Below, one piece after another: positions 21,733-32,371 of a DNA stretch of 64,000 nt. The notes below the pieces were generated by a model, which was given only the letters and a program-made list of their open reading frames with translations, did not search any database and was not told the DNA's origin. Position numbers and translations under genes: made by a program. The stretch comes from Odiellus spinosus (Eukaryota > Arthropoda > Arachnida > Opiliones > Phalangiidae), in assembly GCA_963920705.1 (NCBI GenBank), contig OY987226.1, positions 31,485,686-31,549,685 of the forward strand, in the 5' to 3' direction. Each line of letters starts with the position of its first letter. Within the stretch, counting starts at the first letter, position 1.

Positions 21733-23990
21733 CTAAAACAATAAAACTTATAGCAGACATACAACTTCACTTAATTCAAGGTTCATCAAATTGGTCTCGC
21801 GTTGAATGAGTGACTTTCATTTTCGAGAATTGAAAAAAAAATCTTAGTCTGCTGTGATATACGATTCACGTTAGAGTTGCCATTCATTTATATGTGATTT
21901 CCCAAAATAACCTAAGAAATTCGCTTTCCATAAGAGGGAAAGCCTCATTTTGTCAAATATGGTCCAAATTGGAATATTTTAATCACATTTCATTGAACAC
22001 ACCGAAGTAAATAACCTCGATTAAATAAAAGTGAACCGGAAGTTAGCAACCTTCGGTCAAATTTTATAGAAATTCAGTTATTTCATTTCAGCAAATTCAC
22101 ATGATTACCGCAATATCAATTTGACAATACCAATTTGCACTGGATTGTGTGTCAACATTAATCTAAAAGACAGGGTCTATTATGAAGGAAATTAAAACTT
22201 TAATTAAAAAAACCAATGGCTTCGCTTTATAGGCCTACCAAGCAATTGCCATTGAAAGTCAGCTGAAGGCTTTCTTTCACTTTTTAAATAAAACTTTTCA
22301 TTCCTTCCATGAGAGATCCTTTCTTTAAGATAAAAGTTTTAGATAATCATTACCAAAGATTTTCGGGTGATAATTCTATATTATTAAAAACACTTATTAG
22401 TTAAGATTGAGGCTTGATGCGGCTAACGGCTTTCTAGAATTTTCTTTGGAAAAGTCGTCTGCTAATATTTTTAGCAGTGTAATTGTGCAAACAGACCCAC
22501 GACGGTATTAAACCAAAGGGCTGTCTCAGATGAGTTTCCTTTTTAATTACTATATATTAGCAGACGACATTTTCGACAAAATCTTGGAGACAGTATTGCT
22601 ATAATAAAGAATAAACTTTAAAGATGATTTGACTTTTCATTCACCACCCTCAAATCTCGGGTGCTGATTAGCTAAACCTTAAAATTCCTTTACCAACATC
22701 AATATGCTGGTAATGATTCAGTCTGATTGTATGCCTGTTATATATATTTTAGTTATAGACTTGTCGTGCCATTACAATTGGTCAGTGATAGAACCTGACC
22801 TTTAAGAAGTCCTTTGCAATGGGTGGGGAAGAGGTACAAGAAGAGGCGGTCAGGGAGGAAAGAAAGGGGGCCGCAAATTGAAAACGACCCAAAAATGCCA
22901 AATTTGCGTAAATGCATAGACAGCCCTTCAATTTGGAGCCATTATGATTGCTATCCCGCAAAAAATAACAGTGGGTTTAGACTAATTAGGACCTGAGAAA
23001 TTGAGTGCTGCAATATACATTAAGAGCTATGCTTTCGAAGTGTTCTAGAACAGTTAAAAACATCAAAAAGTCATACATTATTGCTTAAAGGGTATAACCA
23101 TTTTGCACTCAAAGTAAAGACACCAACATTTCCATTTCAACCATGACTAACAATACACTAAACCATATGCTTCCAGGATAGTTTCCCCTTCCCCAAAAAT
23201 GTATTCAGTATTTTACCATTCAGTTTATCTGATAACTTCAATTCTTGATTCATAGCTTTCTCAAAAATAAAAATATTTTCTATCATCAAAATTCCAAGTG
23301 TATCATTGGTTTTTCATAAAATATACCCCACAGCCCAACAACAGCCAAAAAAAATATTAATAATAAATTAAAAAAATGGACACAACATTAATAAAAAGTA
23401 ATATTTCCAGTCCATTGCTGGGTATTATTACTCCACGCATTTTAACAACTTTCAATTCTGCCCGCGCTATTATTCAGGTCAGAGCTATTTTTTCTGTGTC
23501 TTACTTTATTTAAATCTAATGTTTCCAACCTATTCAGATTTAATTAAAGTGTTATTTAATCATTAATTTCTTTAAAGAAATTAGTGGTTTATCCTTCTTT
23601 TGGGATATTATTTTTGTATAAAATAATTAGGCCTAGTCAGCAGTTGCTAAACCTAATATCTTGAATTATTAGGCTTAGTTACTTCTCTAATTTTCCAATT
23701 TTTTTAAATTGCTTTTCTACATTTTTAGCTACCTTTTATAAACTTTTAAACCTTTTAATTTCATTTCTAACTAACACTAGTTAAGTAATTGTTTTGTGTA
23801 AGTTTTAAGAATTATTAGTCTGTGTGACTTAGGACACTTTGTGAGTCCTTTTGGCAAATTGAATTTTTTCAATTGGTTTCTGTGTGATTCCCAATTGTAT
23901 AATTCCTGTGTGGAATATTAAAGATATTTGTGAACTTTACGTACAATTTGTGCCTATACTGCAGTTCTGTGTGAACTGTTTTCAACCAAG
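21733..23990. other. Interval without a recognised gene upstream of the Helitron
   Basis: AT-rich sequence. Around 22825-22875 a GGA/AGA-rich stretch resembles the RGG tract of the zinc-knuckle gene but is on the opposite strand and is not followed by a knuckle. CTGTGTG occurs four times between 23818 and 23975, just before the Helitron frame. The Helitron 5' end should lie in this interval but I could not place it. Confidence 0.35.
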
Positions 23991-23993
23991 ACA

Positions 23994-24350
23994 ATGGTGT
24001 CTCGTGTGCGAGCTTCCCAAGAAAAGGAACGCTTGAGAAAACGTAACAATAAAGTCCAAGATAAGTTAAGAATCGAAAATGAAAAAAAACCTTTGCAAAA
24101 AACCAAAAATAAACAAATGAGAAACAAGGAGTATTATTTACGAAATAAGGTCCATATCAAGGCTAAACGATCTGGTTATCAACTTAACCAGAAACGTAAA
24201 ACAATAGTTCCAAGAAAGGTGGTCATTGGTGGGCCTCGTTGCAACAACCAAAAACGTGAAAAGGTTGCTAAGAAAAATTCCCTAAATGCGGGAATTTTAA
24301 AACAAAAAACAAAAAGATCATTGCCGAAAGTTATAAAAAATTTATACTGA
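23994..24350 (+). pseudogene. Helitron protein, basic N-terminal part
   Basis: ATG at 23994 opens a strongly Lys/Arg-rich region (KERLRKRNNK...) of the kind that precedes Helitron replicases. The frame ends at 24350. A one-base shift in the A-run before TTTATACTGAC connects it to the next segment, whose frame is already open there, so a single frameshift separates them. It probably helps with DNA or RNA binding; the domain has no name I can assign. Confidence 0.6.
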
Positions 24351-24367
24351 CGAGGCTAACTGAAAGA

Positions 24368-26425
24368 TTGGCAGCGACGAAAAAATTCTCCCAAGTCGGT
24401 AGAAGGGTGAATTTAAAGTCTATTTCTCACAAACTAGAGTGCCAACTATTGGCTGGTAAAATTTTGGACTTAAAGAGGAAAATTTACGCGATTTTCCACG
24501 GGAAGCTTTGCGCGGTTGTCAGCGAATTCAAACATATAGTCAACAAAATTAAAGACGTTGGTTCGGTTAATGCCAAAAATTTAACTGGTGTTTTTGGGGG
24601 TACAAGACATCTTAACAGTCTGGGAGAGGCCTATTTCCACGAAACGTCGTATTTCGCTTTAGGTGACAATGGCAAAATATTGAAGAACAATGAGTGCCAA
24701 AATTATGGTAAAATAGTGATGGTAGATGAAAAGGGACAAATTAAAAAAGTCTTAAGAGAGCGAATTGATGAATCTGGAGACTTCAAAGACTTGTGGGTAA
24801 ATGAAATGGGACAATTCGTTGACTCAAAATTCTCAAATGAGACATCCTCTATTGAAAAAATTTTGCAAGTTAACGAGTTTGGAGCAGTTACAAATCTTTT
24901 CAATGTGGTAGAACCTTTGGAAAGCAAAGGAAGGAAACGAAATATCGTAGTAAACAAGCATGGATTAATTGACATGCAATCTAAATCTGTATATTGGGAG
25001 TCTAGCGATATTTGCCATATTCGTGATCGAGCTATTACAAAAGTAATAGCTTTCGTTAACAAGGCTGCGAATTCCACAGAAAAGTCTTTGAATGACATTT
25101 TTGGTTCAGATTTAGATATTTGTGAATTGAGAAATCATTTCTGTCCAAAAACCGTAGTGACTCTACCGGCGGATGATTCTGATATCCTGGTAAAAATAGT
25201 ACCACGCCTCGGCCACACCGTCTATTGCGCCGAAAGTGACGAATGTGAAAGTTCGCTACGTGCTTTCAGTGAACTTGCTCCCCATTATTCCGGAATTAGG
25301 ACTATTTTGGGGCAAATAAAAGTGGTTAGAACGTTAAAAAACGCACTAACGAAACTGACCACTGAGATTGAGAGTGGAGACTATGATTCCTTGAAAAGTA
25401 TCTTGTCTGAACTTACTAAATTTGCGGAAAGACACTCCAATTATTTGCCAGATAACAGTACCAAAGGAATCCTAAACGCTATTAGGCCTTTTATGGATGA
25501 AAGCAATATCCTCAGACACAATGGGAAACAATTTGCTCAACATGAGTTTCACGATACTCCTTGCGACTGTTGCTGTAGATTGATGAAAAAATCCGATTTG
25601 AAAATGGTAGAAAAACTAGTAAACAAACCAGTTTTTGACAATGTGGCGTATCTTATTTTAAGAGCGGCTTGGATATTGAAACATCCAGATCGTAGAGAAG
25701 AGGATATGTTTCTATGCCTGTATTGCCAGACACAATTAGGAAAATCTAAAGTTCCTAATAGATGTTTCTTAAACGGCTTGGGGGTTGACGTCCCTCCTGC
25801 AGAAATAACGGAATTAAATATGTTTGAAAAAATTCTTATTCAACTTGCGAAAGCGTTTCAGGCTGTTGTTCGTTTAGGAACAAAAACCAACGTTAAAATG
25901 CAGTCGGGTTTGGTAAAAGCTTTGAAAGGCAGAATAATATACCTGCCAATACCGATTCAAAAAAATGTGAATATGATTCCGGCATTACCCGCGAATCACG
26001 AACTGCATATTTTGGTAAACGGCGTACCCACTTGCGATAAAAAAGTGTGGCAACAAATAGTCCGAATAGAGGCTATAGTTAAAGCCGTTACGGAGTTGAA
26101 GAAAATAAATCCTTTGTACATTGATATTTCTCTCATAAATGAGGATTTCATTTGCGCTACTGAAGAGGTTGAGCAAAGTAACAAGGAAAACTCCTTGGCT
26201 AGTGACAAATTAATGGACGTAGATGATCCAACCAACTCAATCACTCGGGGACAGAAAGAAAATGAAAGAGAGGTTGCAGATACGGAATTGGCTATGGAAC
26301 TAGAAATGAGAGTAGAGGAATTAAATCTAGAAAATGAAAGTGACTACAAAATGATCACTCAATCCCAGGCTTTACTTCGGAAACTTTCCGAAAATGAATC
26401 CAAGGATCTTTACGATCACTATTAG
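24368..26425 (+). pseudogene. Helitron protein, N-terminal domain region
   Basis: 685 codons ending at a TAG (26423-26425), with the same frame open immediately beyond. The C-terminal half shows a cysteine cluster (PCDCCCRLMKKSD), an LCLYCQTQLGK segment, RCFLNGL and a PAEITELNMFEKILIQ block, characteristic of the domain that precedes the Rep domain in animal Helitrons. The N-terminal third contains repeats of the form VNE-GQ/KHGLID/DEKGQI with about 25-residue spacing that I do not recognise. It ends in an acidic stretch. Confidence 0.7.
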
Positions 26426-26434
26426 ATTCACCCA

Positions 26435-27226
26435 GTGAACGTTCAGCCGCCGAAAGATTTATTGGCTACTTTCCAAATGAAACGTGTGGAAGCCGAACCT
26501 ATTAGTGAATCAGAAAAAAAATTAGATTACATGTGTTTTGTACACTTATTTCCCAAGGGTCGCTTTGGCAAACACGAAACAAGACCGTTTGGAAAAATAA
26601 CAGAAACTGACTATCGTCTGTCTCGCTTGCTAAACGAAAATCCAATGTTTAGGCGAGAATACCCCTTCGTATTCCATTCGTATCAAGAATACGAAGTCAA
26701 AGCCATAAAGAGCAGCTTGAATTTTGTTCTACGTGTGAAAAAACCGTTGCATATTTCGGTTGACAACTTGGTGAAAAGGGTCGAATCTTCAGACAAAGAG
26801 CTTGAAAAAAATATTTCCATATTTATGGGCCATATCCGGGGAACGAAGGATTATTGGTATAAAGTCTTAAGGTGCGTTATGGCTACGATACGAGAATTTG
26901 ACTCTCCGACGTGGCTTTTGACTATAAATCCTGCGGAATACGATGACGTTGAGCTTCACCAACATTTGAGGAGAGTGAATGCCGATGTTCCAGGGATAGA
27001 AACTATGACAGTGGCTGAATTACTGAATTTGGATCCATTGAGTGTTAGTTTGCATTTTCACAATAAAGTCAGATCCCTTTTAAAGATCTTCGTGTTGTGT
27101 AAGGACAACCCGCTTTTGGGCTTGATAAATCACTACTTTTGGCGAGTTGAGTACCAAGCCCGCGGATTGGCGCATTACCACTGCTTGCTTTGGGCCAAAG
27201 ACGCTCCAGTCATTGGAGCTTCTTAA
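26435..27226 (+). pseudogene. Helitron Rep domain, first part
   Basis: Same frame as the preceding segment, separated from it only by the TAG. It opens with YMCFVHLFPKGRFGK and contains WLLTINPAEYDD and HYHCLLW; the latter is the HUH metal-binding motif of rolling-circle replication initiators. It ends at a TAA (27224-27226), after which the same frame continues as VDYVLEFVQKHV. The Rep domain nicks and joins single DNA strands at the transposon ends. Confidence 0.75.
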
Positions 27227-27238
27227 GTAGACTATGTT

Positions 27239-28426
27239 TTGGAGTTCGTACAGAAACACGTTACCTGCTCGCTGCCAAAAGCTGTAGAAAGCCCCGAGCT
27301 ATTGCGACTCGTTAAAAAATATCAGATTCACAAATGTACAGCTAGTTGTTACCGCCAGGTGAAAGGCAAAGCGGGTGTCAAAGTTTGTCGCTACGGTTTC
27401 CCTCGAAACGTAACGAATGTTGCCCTTTTAAATTCGGTCGCATCCGTCACGCGACATCGTAAAATGAAACGAACTCAAAAACGATTGTACGATTTGCCAA
27501 GAACTCAGAGTGAAGTTTACGTAAACGATTACAACCCTACTCTGCTCTTGGCTTCTAAAGCGAATATTGATTTGCAATTTATCGCCGATAACGCGCAAGT
27601 AGTGGCAGAATACGTCTGCGGTTACGTCACTAAAGGCGACCGAGCCGATTTGGACAAAACTTTTGACGAATTGAACAATGATCAAAAAAGAGTTTTTGAC
27701 CGAGTCATGGAGAGTTTTGGTGAAAGAGAAGAAAAATCTCGAAATTTTTGCCTTTTCGTTTCCGGACAAGGTGGAACTGGAAAGTCGTTTCTCATCGAAA
27801 CTATTTCCAACGCCGTTAGGAGTCGTTTTAAAAACGCGGGAAGCGTTGCTATCGCAGCTCCAACTGGCTTGGCGGCTTTAAATATTGATGGTGTAACTTT
27901 ACACAGATTACTAATGTTACCGGTAGACCATGGAAAAATTGCGGAGTATCATTCCCTTAGTTCCGATAACGTTGCTATAATGAAAGGAACCCTTGGCCAG
28001 TTGAAGCTATTAATCGTTGACGAGATATCCATGGTTTCTTCCTTCATTCTCGCGTACATTCATTTGAGGTTAAACGAATTCTTTGAACTGAACAAACCTT
28101 TCGGGGGTGAAGTTTCGGTACTTGTTTTCGGAGATTTCCTACAATTACCACCAGTCCAAGGTAATCCGGCGTTTGTAAAAGTCACTGGTCGAGAAGCTAG
28201 GCTGAGATTCAATAGCTTGGGTGGATCAAACCTGTGGAACTTTTTCCAATACGACGAGCTTACGCAAAACGTCAGGCAAGCGGAAGATCAATCTTACGGA
28301 AATATTTTAAGCAGAATTAGGATTGGAAAAGTAACGGCGGAAGACGTTGCTATTCTACAAAGTAGAGTAGTTCCTGGAGGCAAAGATATTCGAGAGGCCA
28401 TGAATCTCTTTTTGAGGCTTTTTTGA
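27239..28426 (+). pseudogene. Helitron Rep tyrosine motif and N-terminal half of PIF1-type helicase
   Basis: The Rep domain continues (CRYGFPR, VNDYNPTLL) to the catalytic tyrosine motif EYVCGYVTK (Y-x3-Y-x2-K). The helicase begins about 20 residues later: FDELNNDQKRVFD, Walker A GQGGTGKSF, Walker B LLIVDEISMV, GDFLQLPPVQG and LTQNVRQ. In most Helitrons a linker of several hundred residues separates the tyrosine from the helicase, so this one seems to have lost it in frame. The segment ends at a TGA (28424-28426) with the same frame continuing beyond. Confidence 0.75.
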
Positions 28427-28450
28427 GAAGGTCAAACCCCCCTCTGTTTA

Positions 28451-30115
28451 ATGCCAAAATTAGAAATGTGTGAAAAATTCAACTTTCAAATACTCCAACA
28501 ATGTCAACAACCTGTCGAACGACTAATTGCTGAAGATAGGCTAGCTGATTGCAATAAAAAAATGACAAAAAACGTCGTGAAAAGATTGAAAATGCTTGAT
28601 AAGGAAGCTTCCAAAACAGGAGGTTTGGAAAGTGAATTACTTCTCTGCGTGGGATGTCGAGTCATGGACAGAAGAAACATCAGTTTCGAAGATGGAATCG
28701 TCAACGGCACGATGGGGGTTGTCGAAGAATTTAGAAAAAACAATCTAGGAAAAGTCGATGGCATTTATATCAGAATTGACGCAAACTCTAAACTATTTCT
28801 GTTAGAGCGAATTAGCGTGAAATTCTTGTTGATGGCCAAAACGTACGTGAAACGTTCCCAATTTCCCATCATCTTGGCTTACGCCATCCAAGGCATGAGT
28901 CTAAAATGCGCTATATTAGATTTAGGACCGCATTTGTTTGGAACCGGTATGGCTTACGTTGCTTTATCGAGAGTGACTTCTTTATCTGGTTTGCATCTTT
29001 TGCAGTTTGATCCGAGCAAAATTAAAGCTGATCAACGAGCGATTACAGAGTACAACAGATTAAGACAGAAATACAGGCCAGATTTGCCTCTCTTAGAAAC
29101 TGCGGTGTCAAATCCCGAGAACAAAAATAAAAAGAGGACATTATTTAACTTGTCAGCGACTAATTTCGATCAGGTTGAAATAACTAATGATGGCCAAAAA
29201 CCAAACAAAAGACTGAAAACTTATCAGAATATCGATGAATTTCCCATTAAGGGTTTAGCCAATAATGATGGCGTAACATGTTACTCAAACAGTGTTCTAC
29301 AGCTACTGGTACCGGAACTGAGAGAATTCGTTAAAGGTTACGGTGGATTGCTTGAAAATAAACCGGTTTTAACTTGCCTTCTGAATTGTATTCAACAAAT
29401 AGAAAACCCAAATTCAGTTATGAATTCAGTAGCCGGTGTAAATTTGCGAAATGCCGTTGGGCACCCGTTTACATTGTTTCAACAACAAGACGCGTCAGAA
29501 TTTCTGATGATACTCCTAAGTCGGTTATTCGTAGAGTTAGGAACTGGGTTATTCGTAGAATTAGGAACTGAGGGTAACCTTTTAGAGGAGCTTTTCGGGC
29601 TGAAAACGAGAAACGTTACGAAATGTCCAAAATGCCTTGTCGAACGAAACTCAGCTAATATTGTTGAGACTCATCAGTTTTGTGTCCCTCTCCCGGATCA
29701 AGAGAAAATTACGTGGTCGGATTTAGAAAGCAGAATGAGAGTGACGTCTTGGCCCTGCGAAACTTGTCATAATCCAGAAATATTGGAAAGAGACGTACTA
29801 CTTTCTAGTAGTAAGTACGTTTTTATGTGGTTCCCTAGGACTCTATTTGAAAATGGAATTGAAAAGAAAATTCGTACTAAAATAACCAATTTCGACAATC
29901 AAAGGGTCACTCTAAATAAAACGCTCTTTACAACTAAAGGAGTTGCCATTCACAAAGGAAATTCCATAATTCAGGGTCATTATCTTAACTACATTCGCAA
30001 AATGAATAAATGGTACGAAATCAATGACGAAAAAATTACGGAAAAACAACGTTTTGTAGCTAATATGAATGACGTGTCGCTTGTGCTCTTACAAAAAATT
30101 TCTAGCCTCGAGTAA
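28451..30115 (+). CDS. C-terminal helicase motifs fused to a ubiquitin-specific protease domain
   Basis: Residues are numbered from the ATG at 28451, although the frame is that of the preceding segments. Residues 1-200 complete the PIF1-type helicase (AYAIQGMSLKCAILDLG, GMAYVALSRVTSLSGL). From about 268 comes a peptidase C19 (USP) domain: the Cys box GLANNDGVTCYSNSVLQ with Cys277, QQQDASEFLMILL, two CxxC pairs (KCPKC, CETC) as in the USP zinc ribbon, and the His box GHYLNYIR with His510 followed by WYEINDE (Asn525/Asp526). All expected catalytic residues are present. An eight-residue tandem duplication (LFVELGTG/LFVELGTE) lies before the zinc ribbon. Helitrons are known to capture peptidase domains, mainly OTU type. 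Removing ubiquitin from host factors would be the expected activity, by inference. Confidence 0.8.
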   Translation: MPKLEMCEKFNFQILQQCQQPVERLIAEDRLADCNKKMTKNVVKRLKMLDKEASKTGGLESELLLCVGCRVMDRRNISFEDGIVNGTMGVVEEFRKNNLGKVDGIYIRIDANSKLFLLERISVKFLLMAKTYVKRSQFPIILAYAIQGMSLKCAILDLGPHLFGTGMAYVALSRVTSLSGLHLLQFDPSKIKADQRAITEYNRLRQKYRPDLPLLETAVSNPENKNKKRTLFNLSATNFDQVEITNDGQKPNKRLKTYQNIDEFPIKGLANNDGVTCYSNSVLQLLVPELREFVKGYGGLLENKPVLTCLLNCIQQIENPNSVMNSVAGVNLRNAVGHPFTLFQQQDASEFLMILLSRLFVELGTGLFVELGTEGNLLEELFGLKTRNVTKCPKCLVERNSANIVETHQFCVPLPDQEKITWSDLESRMRVTSWPCETCHNPEILERDVLLSSSKYVFMWFPRTLFENGIEKKIRTKITNFDNQRVTLNKTLFTTKGVAIHKGNSIIQGHYLNYIRKMNKWYEINDEKITEKQRFVANMNDVSLVLLQKISSLE

Positions 30116-31490
30116 AAACATGGAAGTTTATGCGCCAAAATTTAATTTAAAAAAAGGGCTGTAGTAAAAGTGCAGTGATAGCTAAAAACTACAAGATGGT
30201 GAATCTCGTTACCCTTCCAGGATATTCAAAGTTTTTAGGACAGTGCAAGAAACCCACTTACTGACAAAGGCTAAGATTAAAATAATGCTACGGGGGGAGG
30301 GAGGATAGAAATAGAGCACAAAGTAAGTGGGGCAAGGCTTTTACTCCCCCTGTCACTGGCACTGTCTTGTCGTTCATTATATACAGCAACACAGCTGAAG
30401 TGAAATGTTAAAGAGCCCCCTCTCTTTAAATAAATTTGAAGTTTCTACAACAAAAATGACACTCACTAAACATATAGGGACCACTTGTTACGAAAGAATT
30501 GTGTCAATTAACCACGCCAATATTTGAAATATAGACCAAAGCTTAGCCTGATCATCGCCAATAACAAGATTTTGAGATGAAATAGTATTAAATCCCCCCC
30601 CCTTTAAAACAGAGTAATAAATAATTGACACCTCGTGGCAAATGTAACACTCTGTATATGTCATACTTCAAAATTGAAGAAAAATAAATTGAAATTCAGA
30701 CAAAACGAAACTGTATCAATTTATTCTTTTTCAAACAATGAAGGACCACTTAACTATCATTCTCTAATATTTTCAAATTTTTTCGTAGCAATAATTAAAA
30801 CCCAATTCAAACTTAAAAAAAAATTACTTTATAACTATGCATAAAATTAAGGTACATTCGCCCATTCATTTTTACTTGGTTTAATTAGCTTAGCCCCTTT
30901 TATAAAATTCTTTAGCTTTAAAAAATATATATATATATATATTCTTTTACTTTAAAGTAATGAGAATTATTATCCATCAATATTTATTTTTCTTTTAGAC
31001 CATAACAATTCTCGAATGCTTTGGCTGGGGGGGGGGGGGTACAGGAACCAAATGTGGCTATAGCGTAAGTAGCTATTAGAAATGGCAGTAAGATAAATGG
31101 CGTGAAACGTTACTGCCAAGCAAAGGGGGTGGTTCGCAAATTTCTAGTGTTCGAGAAACATTAAGTACTTAAAAAAAATTAACATTACCTTTTATGTAAA
31201 ATAAAACTAATAAAATAGCTCGTAACTAATTAAAATAGCTCGTAACTAATTAAAATGATATACTCAATACAGCATTTTTAAACTATTAATTCCATTCTAC
31301 AATCGTTTAAAATTGAAAGCCAGGAAAAAAAATAAATAAAAATCAAAATTATTGTCGCACCCAAATTTTTAAAAACAGCTATAAGACAGTTAATGTTGAC
31401 TAAATCAAATCAATGTAATAGGGACTAAAGAAACAAAACACTTCTTATCAATCAAACTAAAAAAAAAATCAAGGAACAAATATTAAACTG
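30116..31490. other. Interval without a recognised gene downstream of the Helitron
   Basis: The interval includes a (TA)n run at about 30926-30941, a G-run at about 31027-31039 and a duplicated AAAATAGCTCGTAACTAATT (about 31211-31252). No coding sequence is supported. The Helitron 3' end presumably lies in the first few hundred bases. Confidence 0.35.
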
Positions 31491-31509
31491 CCACACTCTC
31501 TGCAATACC

Positions 31510-32100
31510 ATAGAATGAAGAGTTTCCTACCAAAATTGATAAAATAAACCCGAAATAAATCTTCAAGATATTTCTACGGAAGAACTCATGACAACCAAAT
31601 ATTGGTTGAAAAGCACCAATTAAACCTGGTAATATCTACAATATCGAGGAATAAAAAGTTTCCTACCAGGATTACCCAATATAACAACCATGAAATAAAT
31701 CTTCAAGATATTTGTAGGGAAGAACTCATATGACAACCAAATATTGGTTGAAAAGCACCAATTAAACCCATTAATATCTACAATATCAAGGAATAAAAAG
31801 TTTCCTACCAGGATTACCCAATATAACAACCATGAAATAAATCTTCAAGATATTTCTAGGGAAGAACTCATATGACAACCAAATATTGGTTGAAAAGCAC
31901 CAATTAAATTCATTAATATCTGCAATATCAAGGAATAAAAAGTTTCTACCAGGATTACCCAATATAACAACCCTGAAATAAATCTTCAAGATATTTCTAC
32001 GGAAGAACTCATATGACAACCAAATATTGGTTGAAAAGCTCCAAATAAATCTGTTAATCTCTTCAATATTGAGGAATTAAAAAGTTTCCTACCAGGATTA
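31510..32100. repeat. Tandem array of about 142-bp units
   Basis: TTTCCTACCAGGATTACCC-type landmarks recur at about 31525, 31661, 31803, 31944 and 32087. Units contain AACAACCATGAAATAAATC and TATGACAACCAAATATTGG. Copies differ by several per cent, and the first is the most diverged. Minus-strand open frames here are a by-product of the repeat. Confidence 0.85.
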
Positions 32101-32301
32101 TACAAGCGTCTAGCCCATTTACGCAGGCATCTTCGCCAAAACCTTGGGGCAGAAAACCTAGATTTCCAAGGACTCAAAACAAACGTGCGATATTTTGGGG
32201 ATAACCAAACACCCATTACAGACCATGCAGTTCGTATGATATATTTCAAAATGGGAGGCTACACCAACAAGTTGAGAGCGCGGACTATCAAGCGCACTTA
32301 A
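32095..32301 (+). pseudogene. Orphan coding-like segment, function unknown
   Basis: From the edge of the last 142-bp unit, 68 codons are open up to a TAA at 32299-32301, without an ATG start. The composition is protein-like, with an RLAHLRRHLRQNLG helix, a VRYFGDNQTPITDHAVRM segment and a basic RARTIKRT end. The G+C content and codon pattern differ from the repeat before it. It may be the 3' end of a gene whose start was lost to the repeat expansion; I do not recognise the family. Confidence 0.35.
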
Positions 32302-32329
32302 CATACAATGCGTTCCTTGCATTTTATCA

Positions 32330-32371
32330 AGAAAATATATATATACATATACATATACATATACATATAAT
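32330..32371. repeat. (CATATA)n microsatellite
   Basis: ATAT followed by five ACATAT units. It marks the 5' truncation point of the polymerase gene. Confidence 0.85.

Larger units (their letters stand above)
23994..30115 (+). mobile_element. Helitron with Rep, helicase and USP domains (ends not located)
   Basis: Coordinates give the coding part only. Domains run on one strand in the order basic N-terminus, Helitron N-terminal domain, Rep (HUH and Tyr motifs), PIF1-type helicase and ubiquitin-specific protease. Helitrons end in TC...CTRR with a 3' hairpin and leave no inverted repeats or target duplication; neither end was recognised with confidence. Confidence 0.8.

Noticed and set aside
22814..22996. 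Second zinc-knuckle gene
   Set aside because: A GGA/AGA-rich stretch resembles the RGG tract, but no CCHC motif follows and stops intervene.
31620..32019. Minus-strand hydrophobic proteins
   Set aside because: They are read from the 142-bp tandem units, whose length is not a multiple of three; frames change from unit to unit.
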